From positions 1 through 64,000 of the forward strand of contig CAYRGJ010000016.1 of assembly GCA_964423835.1 (NCBI GenBank): a stretch of 64,000 bases of DNA. Direction: 5' to 3'. The notes under the pieces were generated by a model. It did no database searches, was not told where the DNA came from, and saw only the letters and a program-made list of their open reading frames with translations. Positions 16,980-26,400 of the stretch are shown piece by piece (position 1 is the stretch's first letter; each line of letters starts with the position of its first letter). Source of the DNA: JAFGCL01 sp964423835 (GTDB lineage: Bacteria > Chloroflexota > Dehalococcoidia > UBA2247 > RBG-13-53-26). The position numbers and the translations under genes were made by a program.

Positions 16980-19667
16980 CTACTTTCCCCGGGTGAAGAT
17001 GCGCGGCGCTATCAGCTTGCGCAGCTCCTCAAGGACAAAGATGCCGGCTGCCACCGCGACAATCACTCCCCAGTCCTGGACAGACAGGGGCACGGTGTAG
17101 AAGAGCCTCTGGAACGGCGGGGCATAGACGACCATCATCTGAAGAAGGATGGCCAGACCTATGGCGCCCAGCAGCAAACGGTTGCTGAACAGGCCCAGCT
17201 TGAAGAGCGACTGTTGATCAGAGCGGGCATTGAGGGTGTTGAGCCACTGGAAAGCCACCAGCAGGCAGAAAGCCATGGTCCTGGCTTTGTCCAGCCCGAC
17301 CCTCGGCAGCTCCCACCTGAAGAGGAGCAGTGTCCCCGCGGCCATGAACAGGGCGATGAAGATGATCCTCAACAGCATTCCGCTATAGAGGATTCCTGAG
17401 TCCCGCCGCCGCGGCGGCTCCGTGAGGACATTGGAGTGCTTCGGCTCCAGGCTCAAGGGCACGGTGCAGACGCCGTCGGTGACCATGTTTATCCAGAGGA
17501 TCTGGACCGTGACCACGGGCAGGGCCATGCCGGAGGCGATAGCCACAATCCAGGTGAAGAGCTCGCCCACGTTGGTGCTCAAGAGATAGAAGACAGAGCG
17601 GCGGATGTTGCTGAAGATGACTCTTCCCTCTTCCACCGCCGACACTATGGAGGCGAAGTTGTCATCGGTGAGGACCATGTCCGAAGCTTCGCGAGCGACA
17701 TCGGTGCCTTTGATGCCCATGGCTATACCGATATCGGCCGCCCTCAGCGCCGGTCCGTCATTCACGCCGTCTCCGGTGACGGCCACGGTGTAGCCCTTGG
17801 ACTTCATGGCATTGACTATCCTCAGCTTGTGGACCGGCTCCACGCGGGCAAAGACCGAGACGCTTTCTATCCCGGCGCTGAGCTCTTCGTCGCTCATCCG
17901 GGCCAGCTCCAGGCCGGTGACCGCACCTCCGGGTGGGAGACCGAGCTCATCAGCAATAGCCACCGCTGTGGCTTTCTGGTCCCCGGTTATCATCATCACC
18001 TTGATGCCGGCCCGTTTGCAGTCGGCGATGGCCCTCTTGGCCTCCTGCCGGGGTGGGTCAATCATCCCTACCAGGGCCACCAGGGTCAGGGCGCCATTGA
18101 GGTGCTGGTGAGTCAGCTGCTCCGGAGCAGCGGGGCATTCGGCATAGGCCAGCGCCATCACCCGCAGCGCCTTCGATGCCATCGCCCGGTTCTCCTCCTC
18201 AACCTCAGCCATCTTCTCCGGGGTCATTTCCCGGGCCACGCCATCCACCAGCATCTGGCGGCTCATCGCCAGCACCTTGTCTACTGCTCCCTTCACGTAG
18301 ACCACCGCCCCCATGTCCGGATCGGGATGGAGAGTGGCCATGTAGCGCTTTTCGCTGGTGAAAGGCATCTCAGCCAGTCGCGGCTGCTCCGCCCACAGTG
18401 CATCTCTGTCCAGTCCCGCCTTGAGAGCGGCTACCAGCAAGGCCCCCTCAGTGGGGTCACCCAGGAGCTGATGCTTGTCACCGGCCGATTGCAGCGTGGA
18501 GTCATTGCACAGGGCGCTGATCTTGAGGGACAGAAGCAGGGCCGGATCCTTCGCCGGTTCAATCTCCTGACCGTTTTCCCGGAAATCTCCCTCCGGGCGG
18601 TAGCCGGCTCCGGTGACTTCTATCGTCCTGCCGGAAACATACATCTGGCGCAGCGTCATCTCGCTCTCGGTCAGGGTGCCGGTCTTGTCCGAGCAGATGG
18701 CGGTAACAGCGCCCATCGTCTCCACCGCCGTCAGTTTCCGGATGAGAGCGTGTTTCCTGGCCATCCGCCTCATCCCCATAGCCAGGACTACGGTTACCAT
18801 GACCGGGAGGCCTTCAGGAATGGCTGAGACAGTGGCGGCTACCGCCAGGGCGAACATGTCTTCGAAGCCATATCCCCTGATCACCCCGATGAGAATGAGC
18901 ACCACGATAATGCAGAACGCCAGGATGCCGACCTGGCGCCCCAGCCGGGCCACATTGCGTTGAAGCGGAGTAGGCGGGGGCTTGGTCTCCTGGACCTGGG
19001 CGGTGATCTGGCCGATCTCGGTTTGCATGCCGGTAGCCGTGACCACGGCCGTGCCTCGGCCGTTAACCACGGTGCACCCCATGTGCGCCATGTTGCCCAT
19101 GTCCGCTATCGTGGCCTCACCTTCAATAGCGCCGGTGAATTTCTCCACCGGGACCGATTCGCCGGTCAGGATGGACTCATCTACCGACAGGTTCACCGCT
19201 TCAATCAGCCTGGCGTCAACGGGAACCTTGTCTCCGGCCTCAAACAGGACCACATCGCCGGGGACCAGGTCATGGGCGGAGATCCTGGCAACGGATCCCT
19301 GCCTCAGTACCCTGGCATGGGGCGTGGCCAGCCGTTTGAGACCTTCCATTGCCTGTTCCGCCTTGCTCTCCTGGACGAAACCGATTACGGCATTGAGGAC
19401 CAGCACGGTCATGATGACTGCCGCATCGGCCGATTTGCGCAGAACGGCCAATTCAATTACGACGGCAAAAAGCAGGATATAGATGAGGGGGCTGGCGAAC
19501 TGGCGCAGAAAGACGATGATGGCCGGTCGTTTGCCCTTTTCCGCCAGTCGATTGGGCCCATACCGCTGCAATCGCTCCCTGGCTGCTTCATCAGAGAGGC
19601 CGGACTGCGAGGTGTCAAGCTCCTTCAGGGCCTGGGCCACGGACAGATTGTGCCAATTCACCAGCAC
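16980..19667 (-). CDS. P2-type cation-transporting ATPase, probably Ca2+
   Basis: An 895-residue P-type ATPase with N-terminal cation-ATPase domain, actuator TGES (168-171), PEGLP in M4 (284-288), phosphorylation motif SDKTGTLT (D327), hinge GDGVND (632-637) and a C-terminal block of about six membrane helices. Ca2+-binding residues known from SERCA are conserved: the M4 Glu, N699 and E702 in M5 (STNVGELF), and N727, T730 and D731 in M6 (WINMVTDG). The SERCA E908 position in M8 is Gln (Q807), as in plasma-membrane Ca2+ pumps. It probably exports Ca2+, though Mg2+ or Na+ cannot be excluded. The start is GTG at 19667 with GAAAGGA upstream. Confidence 0.88.
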   Translation of the reverse strand: MLVNWHNLSVAQALKELDTSQSGLSDEAARERLQRYGPNRLAEKGKRPAIIVFLRQFASPLIYILLFAVVIELAVLRKSADAAVIMTVLVLNAVIGFVQESKAEQAMEGLKRLATPHARVLRQGSVARISAHDLVPGDVVLFEAGDKVPVDARLIEAVNLSVDESILTGESVPVEKFTGAIEGEATIADMGNMAHMGCTVVNGRGTAVVTATGMQTEIGQITAQVQETKPPPTPLQRNVARLGRQVGILAFCIIVVLILIGVIRGYGFEDMFALAVAATVSAIPEGLPVMVTVVLAMGMRRMARKHALIRKLTAVETMGAVTAICSDKTGTLTESEMTLRQMYVSGRTIEVTGAGYRPEGDFRENGQEIEPAKDPALLLSLKISALCNDSTLQSAGDKHQLLGDPTEGALLVAALKAGLDRDALWAEQPRLAEMPFTSEKRYMATLHPDPDMGAVVYVKGAVDKVLAMSRQMLVDGVAREMTPEKMAEVEEENRAMASKALRVMALAYAECPAAPEQLTHQHLNGALTLVALVGMIDPPRQEAKRAIADCKRAGIKVMMITGDQKATAVAIADELGLPPGGAVTGLELARMSDEELSAGIESVSVFARVEPVHKLRIVNAMKSKGYTVAVTGDGVNDGPALRAADIGIAMGIKGTDVAREASDMVLTDDNFASIVSAVEEGRVIFSNIRRSVFYLLSTNVGELFTWIVAIASGMALPVVTVQILWINMVTDGVCTVPLSLEPKHSNVLTEPPRRRDSGILYSGMLLRIIFIALFMAAGTLLLFRWELPRVGLDKARTMAFCLLVAFQWLNTLNARSDQQSLFKLGLFSNRLLLGAIGLAILLQMMVVYAPPFQRLFYTVPLSVQDWGVIVAVAAGIFVLEELRKLIAPRIFTRGK

Positions 19668-19834
19668 ATGTTCCTTTCATGGATGGGCGCTCCCTCCGCC
19701 TGAGTGAGCCGGGCACCTCGGGCTCCGCCTGGTGCAGCCGGCGCGGAAGCGCGCTGGCGGGTTGCCCGCCGGGCAGTATTCGACCCGAAAGCCGGGTGAC
19801 CTAAGTATATCAGGTATGGCCTGGCGCAAAAGGG

Positions 19835-19858
19835 AAGGGCGACCTTGCGGTCGCCCTT
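19835..19858 (-). terminator. intrinsic terminator of the hdr-flx operon
   Basis: AAGGGCGACC (19835-19844) pairs with GGTCGCCCTT (19849-19858) around a 4-base loop. Read on the minus strand, the stem is followed by CCCTTTT. It lies about 70 bases past the stop of the last flx gene. A minus-strand TATACT at 19804-19809 just beyond it may be the -10 of the P-ATPase promoter. Confidence 0.75.
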
Positions 19859-19925
19859 TCGCTATCTAAGCTGGGCTGGTTCCCCCGGGCCGCCGCTGCC
19901 GGCCGGCCCCGGGTCCGCCCCGGCG

Positions 19926-20762
19926 CTAGAACTGCTCCAGAAGGCCCGAGATCTGCTTGAAGGTGAACACCGGCCCATCCTTGCAGACGTACTTGTCACC
20001 GACGTTGCACCGGGCGCACTTGCCCAGGCCGCACTTCATCTTGCCTTCGAGGGTGGTGACGATCTGCTCGTCAGCGAAGCCCAGCTTCTTCAGCTCGGTC
20101 AGGGTGAACTTGATCATGATGGGCGGGCCGCAGATGATGGCCACGGAGTTCTCCGGCGAGAGCTGCCGTTCCTTGACCACCGCCGGGATGAGGGCCACCC
20201 GGCCGGTCCACTTGTCGTCCTTGGCGTCCACCGTGAGCTCCAGCGTGGTCCGGGGGGCCCCCGCCCAGGTGTCGAACTCGTTGGCGAACACCAGGTCGGA
20301 GGGCGTGCGGGCGCCATTGAGGATGAACAGGTCCCCATAGTCATCACGATGGTCCAGGACGGTCAGTATGATGGGCCGCAGCGGCGCGAAGCCGATGCCT
20401 CCCCCGATGATGTGGATATTCTTCCCCTTGAACTGGTCCATGGGGAAGAAGTTGCCGAAGGGCCCCCGCACGCCAACGGAGGCGCCGGGCTCCAGGTCGT
20501 GCAGGGAGCTGGTGACCGTGCCCACCTTCCTTACCGCTACCTCGATGGGCCCCTTGCGGTAGGCCACGGAGGTCAGGCCGAAGGGCGACTCCCCGGTGCC
20601 GAAGGCGGAGACGAAAACGAACTGCCCCGGCCTGTAGTCGAACTTGGCCTTGAAGTCGGGGTCAGCCAGCTCGATCTGGAACAGCCGGACATCAGGGGTC
20701 AGGTCGACCACATTCTGCAGTGTCGCCATGTGCGGGAGTAGTGGATTCTGGTTGTTACTCAC
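19926..20762 (-). CDS. flxA: FlxA-like FAD/NAD(P)H oxidoreductase subunit
   Basis: A 278-residue ferredoxin-NADP-reductase-fold protein. The FAD-binding site is YRPGQFVFVS with RGPFGNFFPM, the pyridine-nucleotide fold is GGGIGFAPLRP, and a C-terminal [2Fe-2S] site has four Cys in MKCGLGKCARCN and YVC, as in PyrK and HydG. It is the NADH entry subunit of FlxABCD-HdrABC complexes, which couple NADH oxidation to ferredoxin and disulfide reduction by flavin-based bifurcation. GTG at 20762 overlaps the end of the upstream gene; an ATG at 20729 is a possible alternative. It is the last gene of the operon. Confidence 0.85.
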   Translation of the reverse strand: MSNNQNPLLPHMATLQNVVDLTPDVRLFQIELADPDFKAKFDYRPGQFVFVSAFGTGESPFGLTSVAYRKGPIEVAVRKVGTVTSSLHDLEPGASVGVRGPFGNFFPMDQFKGKNIHIIGGGIGFAPLRPIILTVLDHRDDYGDLFILNGARTPSDLVFANEFDTWAGAPRTTLELTVDAKDDKWTGRVALIPAVVKERQLSPENSVAIICGPPIMIKFTLTELKKLGFADEQIVTTLEGKMKCGLGKCARCNVGDKYVCKDGPVFTFKQISGLLEQF

Positions 20763-21753
20763 CTTTGGCCCCCAGTTTCTGGACGTCTTGTATGATCTCA
20801 CGGATATCGATGTTCACCGGGCAGGACTTCACGCATCTTCCGCAGCCGATGCAGTGACTGACGCCGAACTGCTCCGGGAAGTACAGAAGCTTGTGGGCGA
20901 AACGCTGCCTCATCCGGATGCCCTTGTTGGCCCGGGGATCGTGGCCGCCGGCGATCTTGGTGAACCCCGCGGACTGGCAGCTCTCCCAGCTGCGCACCCG
21001 GTCGGACTTCCCCTTGTTGGGGTAGTCCCTGATGTCGAAGCAGTAGCAGGTGGGGCAGACGTAGGAGCACATGTTGCAGTGCAGGCACCGGTCGGCCAGG
21101 CGTCCCCAGTAGGGATCGTCGAAGTTGGCGCGCAGCTTCTTGTTGACGCCCTCGGCCGGCACCTTTGACAGCTCGGCCGCCCTGGGCTTGGCTGCAGTGC
21201 TCTCCGACAGCGCCGAGTCCGGCAGGAGCGCCTTGCCCTTATCCGTCAGCACCTCCACCAGGTAGCCGTCCGCCACCTCGGTGAGCATGATATCCAGGCC
21301 GGCGGGGTCGTCCGGGCCGCCGCCCATGCTGGAGCAAAAGCATTCCGGGCAGGCCTTGAGGCAGGCCATGCCCACCAGTGTGGTCTTGTCCCGGTGCTCC
21401 CGGTAGAGGGGATCGGCCGGCTCTTCCAGGAAGGGCTTGTCCAGGGCGATGACGCCCTTGGCATCACAGGGCCGCAGGCCGAAGATGACGGTCTCCCGCT
21501 CCACCCTGGCCGGGACCAGCTCGATTTCGCCGCCGTCCTTCCTCTCCATGCTGAAGAGGACCTCTGTCGGTGGGAAGAAGAATTCCTTGGGCGACATGTC
21601 GGTGTTGACATAATCCGAGGCAATGTCCTCCACCCGGTCCACGTCCTTGAACAGCAGGAGGTCTCCGGCCTTCGTCGGCGCTACGAGGCGCCGGGTTTCG
21701 CGCACCTTGCCCAGCCAGGAGCTCAGGTCCTTCTTGGCTATGAACTTGCTCAT
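20755..21753 (-). CDS. flxB: FlxB-like iron-sulfur subunit
   Basis: A 332-residue protein of the sulfhydrogenase-beta/AsrA type. An N-terminal alpha/beta domain contains FGLRPCDAKGV and a Cys-rich ACLKACPECFCSS. The C-terminal half has two ferredoxin-like clusters, CLHCNMCSYVCPTC and CIGCGRCVKSCPV. It would pass electrons between FlxA and FlxC/HdrA. The ATG at 21753 follows GGTGGGAG and overlaps the stop of the preceding gene by 4 bases, implying translational coupling. Confidence 0.82.
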   Translation of the reverse strand: MSKFIAKKDLSSWLGKVRETRRLVAPTKAGDLLLFKDVDRVEDIASDYVNTDMSPKEFFFPPTEVLFSMERKDGGEIELVPARVERETVIFGLRPCDAKGVIALDKPFLEEPADPLYREHRDKTTLVGMACLKACPECFCSSMGGGPDDPAGLDIMLTEVADGYLVEVLTDKGKALLPDSALSESTAAKPRAAELSKVPAEGVNKKLRANFDDPYWGRLADRCLHCNMCSYVCPTCYCFDIRDYPNKGKSDRVRSWESCQSAGFTKIAGGHDPRANKGIRMRQRFAHKLLYFPEQFGVSHCIGCGRCVKSCPVNIDIREIIQDVQKLGAKGE

Positions 21754-22610
21754 TCTCCCACCCCCAGCTTCTCGTCCTTCTGGAACGCGGCGAGGGGCTG
21801 CGGCGTATCCGGGTCCATGCCCGGTTGGAACTTGAAGAGCGTCATCACTTCTTTCTCCAGCTTGCGGTTCAGCAGGCTGAGGGGGATGTTCACCGGGCAC
21901 ACCAGCTCGCAGGAGTTGCAGCCAATGCAGCGCCCGCTGAGGTGAAAGGCCCGCATGGTGTTCCACATCTCGTTCTCCGCCGGGGCGATCCTGATGCCCA
22001 CCCAGAGCGGATCAAGGCGGTCCACGAAGCATTCTCCGCAGTAGCAGCCGGGGCAGGTCTGGCGGCAGGCGTAGCAGCGGATGCAGCGGGCAAACTCCTT
22101 CTCCCAGAAGGCCTGCCTTTCCTGCCACGACTTGCCTTCCATGGCGGTGACGTCAGGGTAGGCCTCGGCCGGCGGCTCTGCCTTCCGGGGCTCGCCGATC
22201 AGGATGTCGTAGACCACCGGGTTGCGCTGCTGGCACAGCTGGCAGGCCTCGCGCAGCTTGTCCCCGGTCTGGTTCCAGTCGGTCTTCACTATGCCCGGGC
22301 ACACCACCCCGATAACGACCACCTTCTCCCGGTCCAGCTGGTGCTCGTTGATGAGGAGGTTGATGGCCCGGGAGTCGCACGGCTTGACCACGACGGCCGT
22401 GGTCTTGTCCTTGCGGTTCAGGAGATACTTCACCAGGTTGTGCCGGCAGGTCTGGTCGAAGATCAGCCTGTCTGCCTCCTGGGCGTTGTAGGCGAACATG
22501 GGGCGGGCGTTCTGGCCGTCGGTGGCGCGCTCGTAGCCGATGACGCAGTCCACCTTCTTGCTCTCCAGGAGCTCCTTGGCCTTGGCGCGAATCTGCTCAG
22601 TCTCGCTCAT
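21750..22610 (-). CDS. flxC: FlxC-like iron-sulfur subunit
   Basis: A 286-residue protein related to its downstream neighbour. An N-terminal FrhB-like domain has VVVKPCDSRAINLL and PGIVKTDWNQTG. A C-terminal double-cluster ferredoxin has CIRCYACRQTCPGCYCG and CIGCNSCELVCPVN. Its start overlaps the end of the FlxD gene by 4 bases. Together with FlxB it forms the iron-sulfur relay of the complex. Confidence 0.8.
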   Translation of the reverse strand: MSETEQIRAKAKELLESKKVDCVIGYERATDGQNARPMFAYNAQEADRLIFDQTCRHNLVKYLLNRKDKTTAVVVKPCDSRAINLLINEHQLDREKVVVIGVVCPGIVKTDWNQTGDKLREACQLCQQRNPVVYDILIGEPRKAEPPAEAYPDVTAMEGKSWQERQAFWEKEFARCIRCYACRQTCPGCYCGECFVDRLDPLWVGIRIAPAENEMWNTMRAFHLSGRCIGCNSCELVCPVNIPLSLLNRKLEKEVMTLFKFQPGMDPDTPQPLAAFQKDEKLGVGE

Positions 22611-23035
22611 TTCGTTGCCTCCGCAACCTGGGCCTTCCGGGGGCCAAGTTTGGTCAGGTCCTCAGTGAAGGAGGTGACCACCTTTGACCAACGCTTGCCC
22701 TCTGAGGCGGAGACCCACTCCACCCGGAACCTGGCCGCCTCGATGCCCAGGTATTCCAGGAAGGGCCTCAGCAGCGCGAAACGGCGGCGGGCATAGTAGT
22801 TGCCCTCCGTGTAGTGACAGTCACCGGGGTGACAGCCGGCGATGAGCACACCATCGGCGCCCATCTGGAAGCTCTTCACTATCAGGAGAGGGTCCACCCT
22901 GCCGGAGCATGGCACGCGCACGATACGGATGTTCGGGGGGTAGACCATACGGGCGGTGCCGGCACTGTCGGCCCCGGCGTAGCTGCACCAGTTGCACAGG
23001 AACCCCACGATTCTGGGTTGAAACTCTACTGCCAT
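22607..23035 (-). CDS. flxD: FlxD/MvhD-like hydrogenase iron-sulfur subunit
   Basis: A 142-residue MvhD-family protein, known to dock electron-donor modules onto HdrA through a [2Fe-2S] cluster. The family pattern is intact: FLCNWCSYAGAD, VRVPCSGRVDPL and AGCHPGDCHYTEGN. It overlaps the upstream hdrA by 10 bases. Its position directly after hdrA matches FlxD in hdrCBA-flxDCBA clusters. Confidence 0.92.
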   Translation of the reverse strand: MAVEFQPRIVGFLCNWCSYAGADSAGTARMVYPPNIRIVRVPCSGRVDPLLIVKSFQMGADGVLIAGCHPGDCHYTEGNYYARRRFALLRPFLEYLGIEAARFRVEWVSASEGKRWSKVVTSFTEDLTKLGPRKAQVAEATK

Positions 23036-26000
23036 AACGATACCACCTCAGCCAGTAATTGCTGCTGTGTGAAGCCGCGCAGGTTGGCGGCCCCGAATCT
23101 GCAGGCGGCCACGCAGAGTCCGCAGCCCTTGCAGAGGCTCTCATTGGTCACCGACACCGTGCGGCCGTCCCGCAGCTTCTGGGACTCGATGGCGCTGAAG
23201 GGACAGACCTCCTGGCACATCAGGCAGCCGCTGCACTTCGCCGGGTCTATCGCAGAGACCATGGGGTCGCTGGTCAGGAACTCCTGGCTGAACAGGGCCG
23301 CCACCTTGGCCGCCGCGGCGCTCCCCTGGGCCACCGACTCGGGGATGTCCCGCGGCCCCACACAGGAGCCGGCCAGGAATATGCCGTCGGTCTGGGTCTC
23401 CACCGGTCGCAGCTTGGGATGGGCCTCGATGAAGAAGTGGTTGGTGTCGTAGCTGACCTTGAGCGTCTGGGCCAGCTCGGCCGCGCCGTCGTTGGCCTCG
23501 GCGGCCGTGGCCAGGACCACCATGTCGGCGGCTATCTCAACGGGCCTGCCGATGAGGGAGTCCTCGCCGCAGACTATGACCTTGTCGCCATCCTGGAACA
23601 GCTTGGAGACCCGCCCGCGGAGCCACAGGGTGCCGTATTCCTGCTGGGCGCGGCGGGAGAACTCATCGAAGTCCTTGCCGCCGGCGCGGATGTCGATGTA
23701 GAAGATGTAGCACTGCACGTTGGGGTCGTGCTCCTTCAGCATGATGGCCTGCTTGGCCATGTACATGCAGCAGAACTTGCTGCAGTAGCTGTGGCCCTTG
23801 AGCTCATCCCGCGAGCCGACGCAGGAGATGAAGACCACGGTGTGCGGGTGCTTGCCGTCCGAAGGGCGGACCACCTCGCCGCTGGTGGGGCCGGAAGCGT
23901 TCATCAGCCGCTCCATCTGCAGGCCGGTGATCACGTCCGGCAGGCGGCCGTAACCATACTCCCCGTAGGCCCTGGGATCGGAGGTCTTGTACCCGGTGGC
24001 CACGACGATGGACCCTATCTGGTAGGTGACCACCTCATCCTTCATTTCGTGATTGATGGCGCCGGCCTGGCACAGCTTCACGCACTCGCGGCACTCGGAG
24101 CAGACGCCACAGGCCAGGCATCTCTTCGCTTCCTCGATGGCCTGCTCCCGGGTGAAGCCGAGCTCGACCTCGGCGAAGCTCTTGAGGCGCGAGTCCACCG
24201 GCATCTCCGCCATCTTCAGGCGGGGCTTGGCCGGGAACTTGGCCTTGAGCTCCTCGATCTCCTGATCGCCGGGCTTGGCGGCTTCAGCCTTTGGCTCCGG
24301 AACGGTGGGCAGTGGCTCTCCCGCCAGGTACAGGTTGATGGAGGCCGCAGCCTTGCGGCCGGAGGCCATGGCGTCGACCACCATCAGGGGGCCGGTGACC
24401 GCGTCGCCGCAGGCAAAGATGCCGGCGACGCTGGTGGCCAGGCTGGCCTCGTTCACCTTCACCGTGCCGCGGCCGGTGGCGGCGATCTCCGGGTCTTGGG
24501 CGAAGGACAGGTTGGGGGCCTGGCCCAGGGCCGGGATGATGGTATCTACATCCAGCTTGAACTCGGAGCCCGGTATGACCTCCGGGCGGGGCCGGCCGCT
24601 GGCGTCCGGCGCTCCCAGCTTCATCTTCACGCACTCCATGGCTGTCACCTTGCCGCCCTCGGCGATCACCTTGGTGGGCGCGGTGAGGAGCATGATCTGG
24701 ATGCCCTCCGCTTCGGCGGCCTCGATCTCGACGTCGTTGGCCGGCATCTCATCGCGTCCGCGGCGGTAGACGATGGTCACGGTGCTGCCCAGGCGGCGGG
24801 CCACCCGCGCGGCATCGATGGCGGTGTTGCCGCCGCCGACGACGGCCACGCGCTGGCCGATCTCCACCTTCTGGCCCAGGTTGACCGCCCTCAGGAAGTC
24901 AATGCCGTGGAAGACGCCCGACGATTCCTCGCCCGGCACTCCCAGCTTCAGGCTGTTGTGGGCGCCGCTGGCCAGGAGCACAGCATCGAAGAGCTTCTGC
25001 AGCTCCGACAGCTTCGGCTTCTCTCCCACCCTGACGTTGGTCTCTATCTTCACTCCCAGCTTCTGGATGTACTCGATGTCCCTCTTGAGCTCTTTCCTGG
25101 GCATGCGGTACTCCGGTATGCCCACGCGCACCATGCCGCCGGGCTCGGGCAGCGCCTCGAATATGGTCACCTCGTGGCCGGCCAGGGCCAGGTCATGGGC
25201 CGCCACCAGCCCCCCGGGACCGGCGCCGACGATGGCCACCTTCTTGCCGGTCCTGGTGATCTCGGGCACCGGCAGGTCGCCGATGTCGTACTGATCAGAG
25301 GCGAACCTCTTCAGAGAGCAGATGGACAGCGGCTCATCCACGAAGCCCCGCTTGCAGGCCTGCTCGCAGGGATGGAAGCAGACGCGGCCCAGGGCGGCCG
25401 GCAGGGGGTTGGTCCGCCGTATCAGCTCGTAGGCTTCCTTGAACTTGCCGCTGGCGATGAGGGCCAGGTACCCCTGGACGTCCATGTGAATGGGGCAGGT
25501 GCTCTTGCAGGGAGGGGTCTCCCGCTTGTCGATGACATACTTGTTGGGCACGGCCTGGGGGAACGGGATGTAGACCGCCTTGCGCTGGCCCAGGCCCATG
25601 TTGAAGTCGCTCGACACCTCCACGGGGCACTCCTTGGTGCAGTCACCGCAGGCGGTGCACTTCTTGATATCGATGTAGCGGGCCTTCTGCTTGATCTTGA
25701 CCTCGAAGTTGCCCACGAACCCCTTGACTTCCTGCACCTCGGCGCAGGAGAGCAGGGTGATATTGGGGTGCTGGGCCACGTCCACCATCTTGGGCGTGAG
25801 AATGCAGGCCGAGCAGTCCAGGGTAGGAAAGGTCTTGTCCAGCTGGGCCATGCGCCCGCCGATGGTCGGCTCCCGCTCTACCAGCACCACCTCGTGGCCG
25901 GAGTTGGCGATGTCCAGCGCCGCCTGGATGCCGGCCACGCCGCCGCCGATGACCAGGGCCCGCTTGGTGAGGCCGAAGCGCTTGGGGAAGAGGGCCTCAT

Positions 26001-26388
26001 CGCGGCTCACCTTGGCCACCGCCATTCTCACCAGCTCGATGGCCTTGGCGGTGGCGGCGTCCTTGTCGTTGCCATGCACCCAGCTGCAATGCTCCCGCAG
26101 GTTGGCTATCTCCAGCAGGTATGGGTTGAGCCCCGCCTGGGCCACGGTCTTGCGGAAGGTGTTCTCATGCATGCGGGGCGAGCAGTTGCCGATGACGACG
26201 CGGTTCAGTCGGTTCTTGACGATGGCGTCGCGCACCGAAAGCTGGCCCGGCTCGCTACAGGTGTACTTGTTGGCGTCCACGAAGGCCACCCCGGGGAACC
26301 TTGCAGCCGCCTCCAGCACCTTGTCGATGTTGATGGTGCCGCCAATGTTGGCGCCGCAGTAGCAGATAAATACTCCAGTTCTAGCCAT
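23026..26388 (-). CDS. hdrA: HdrA with an inserted GltD/NfnB-like FAD-NADPH module
   Basis: A 1120-residue HdrA, against ~650 for a plain one. Residues 1-280 are HdrA N-terminus: VFICYCGANIG, VIGNCSPRMHENTF, the FAD fold LVIGGGVAGIQAALD and a [4Fe-4S] site (CTACGDCTKECP). Residues ~285-775 are an insertion with a Cys-rich GltD cap (CKSTCPIHMDVQGY, GRVCFHPCEQACKRG), an FAD fold (VAIVGAGPGGLVAAH) and an NADPH fold (VAVVGGGNTAIDAARV, then YRRGRDEMP). Residues ~776-1120 resume HdrA, ending in two ferredoxin clusters (CSGCLMCQEVCP; CKGCGLCVAACR). HdrA holds the bifurcating flavin. The insert could add an NADPH site (inference). Confidence 0.93.
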   Translation of the reverse strand: MARTGVFICYCGANIGGTINIDKVLEAAARFPGVAFVDANKYTCSEPGQLSVRDAIVKNRLNRVVIGNCSPRMHENTFRKTVAQAGLNPYLLEIANLREHCSWVHGNDKDAATAKAIELVRMAVAKVSRDEALFPKRFGLTKRALVIGGGVAGIQAALDIANSGHEVVLVEREPTIGGRMAQLDKTFPTLDCSACILTPKMVDVAQHPNITLLSCAEVQEVKGFVGNFEVKIKQKARYIDIKKCTACGDCTKECPVEVSSDFNMGLGQRKAVYIPFPQAVPNKYVIDKRETPPCKSTCPIHMDVQGYLALIASGKFKEAYELIRRTNPLPAALGRVCFHPCEQACKRGFVDEPLSICSLKRFASDQYDIGDLPVPEITRTGKKVAIVGAGPGGLVAAHDLALAGHEVTIFEALPEPGGMVRVGIPEYRMPRKELKRDIEYIQKLGVKIETNVRVGEKPKLSELQKLFDAVLLASGAHNSLKLGVPGEESSGVFHGIDFLRAVNLGQKVEIGQRVAVVGGGNTAIDAARVARRLGSTVTIVYRRGRDEMPANDVEIEAAEAEGIQIMLLTAPTKVIAEGGKVTAMECVKMKLGAPDASGRPRPEVIPGSEFKLDVDTIIPALGQAPNLSFAQDPEIAATGRGTVKVNEASLATSVAGIFACGDAVTGPLMVVDAMASGRKAAASINLYLAGEPLPTVPEPKAEAAKPGDQEIEELKAKFPAKPRLKMAEMPVDSRLKSFAEVELGFTREQAIEEAKRCLACGVCSECRECVKLCQAGAINHEMKDEVVTYQIGSIVVATGYKTSDPRAYGEYGYGRLPDVITGLQMERLMNASGPTSGEVVRPSDGKHPHTVVFISCVGSRDELKGHSYCSKFCCMYMAKQAIMLKEHDPNVQCYIFYIDIRAGGKDFDEFSRRAQQEYGTLWLRGRVSKLFQDGDKVIVCGEDSLIGRPVEIAADMVVLATAAEANDGAAELAQTLKVSYDTNHFFIEAHPKLRPVETQTDGIFLAGSCVGPRDIPESVAQGSAAAAKVAALFSQEFLTSDPMVSAIDPAKCSGCLMCQEVCPFSAIESQKLRDGRTVSVTNESLCKGCGLCVAACRFGAANLRGFTQQQLLAEVVSLWQ

Positions 26389-26400
26389 AGCCTAACCCCT

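Noticed and set aside
23026..26388. Selenocysteine in HdrA or in the PsrA-like enzyme
   Set aside because: Neither reading frame contains an in-frame TGA before its stop, so ordinary translation explains both proteins.
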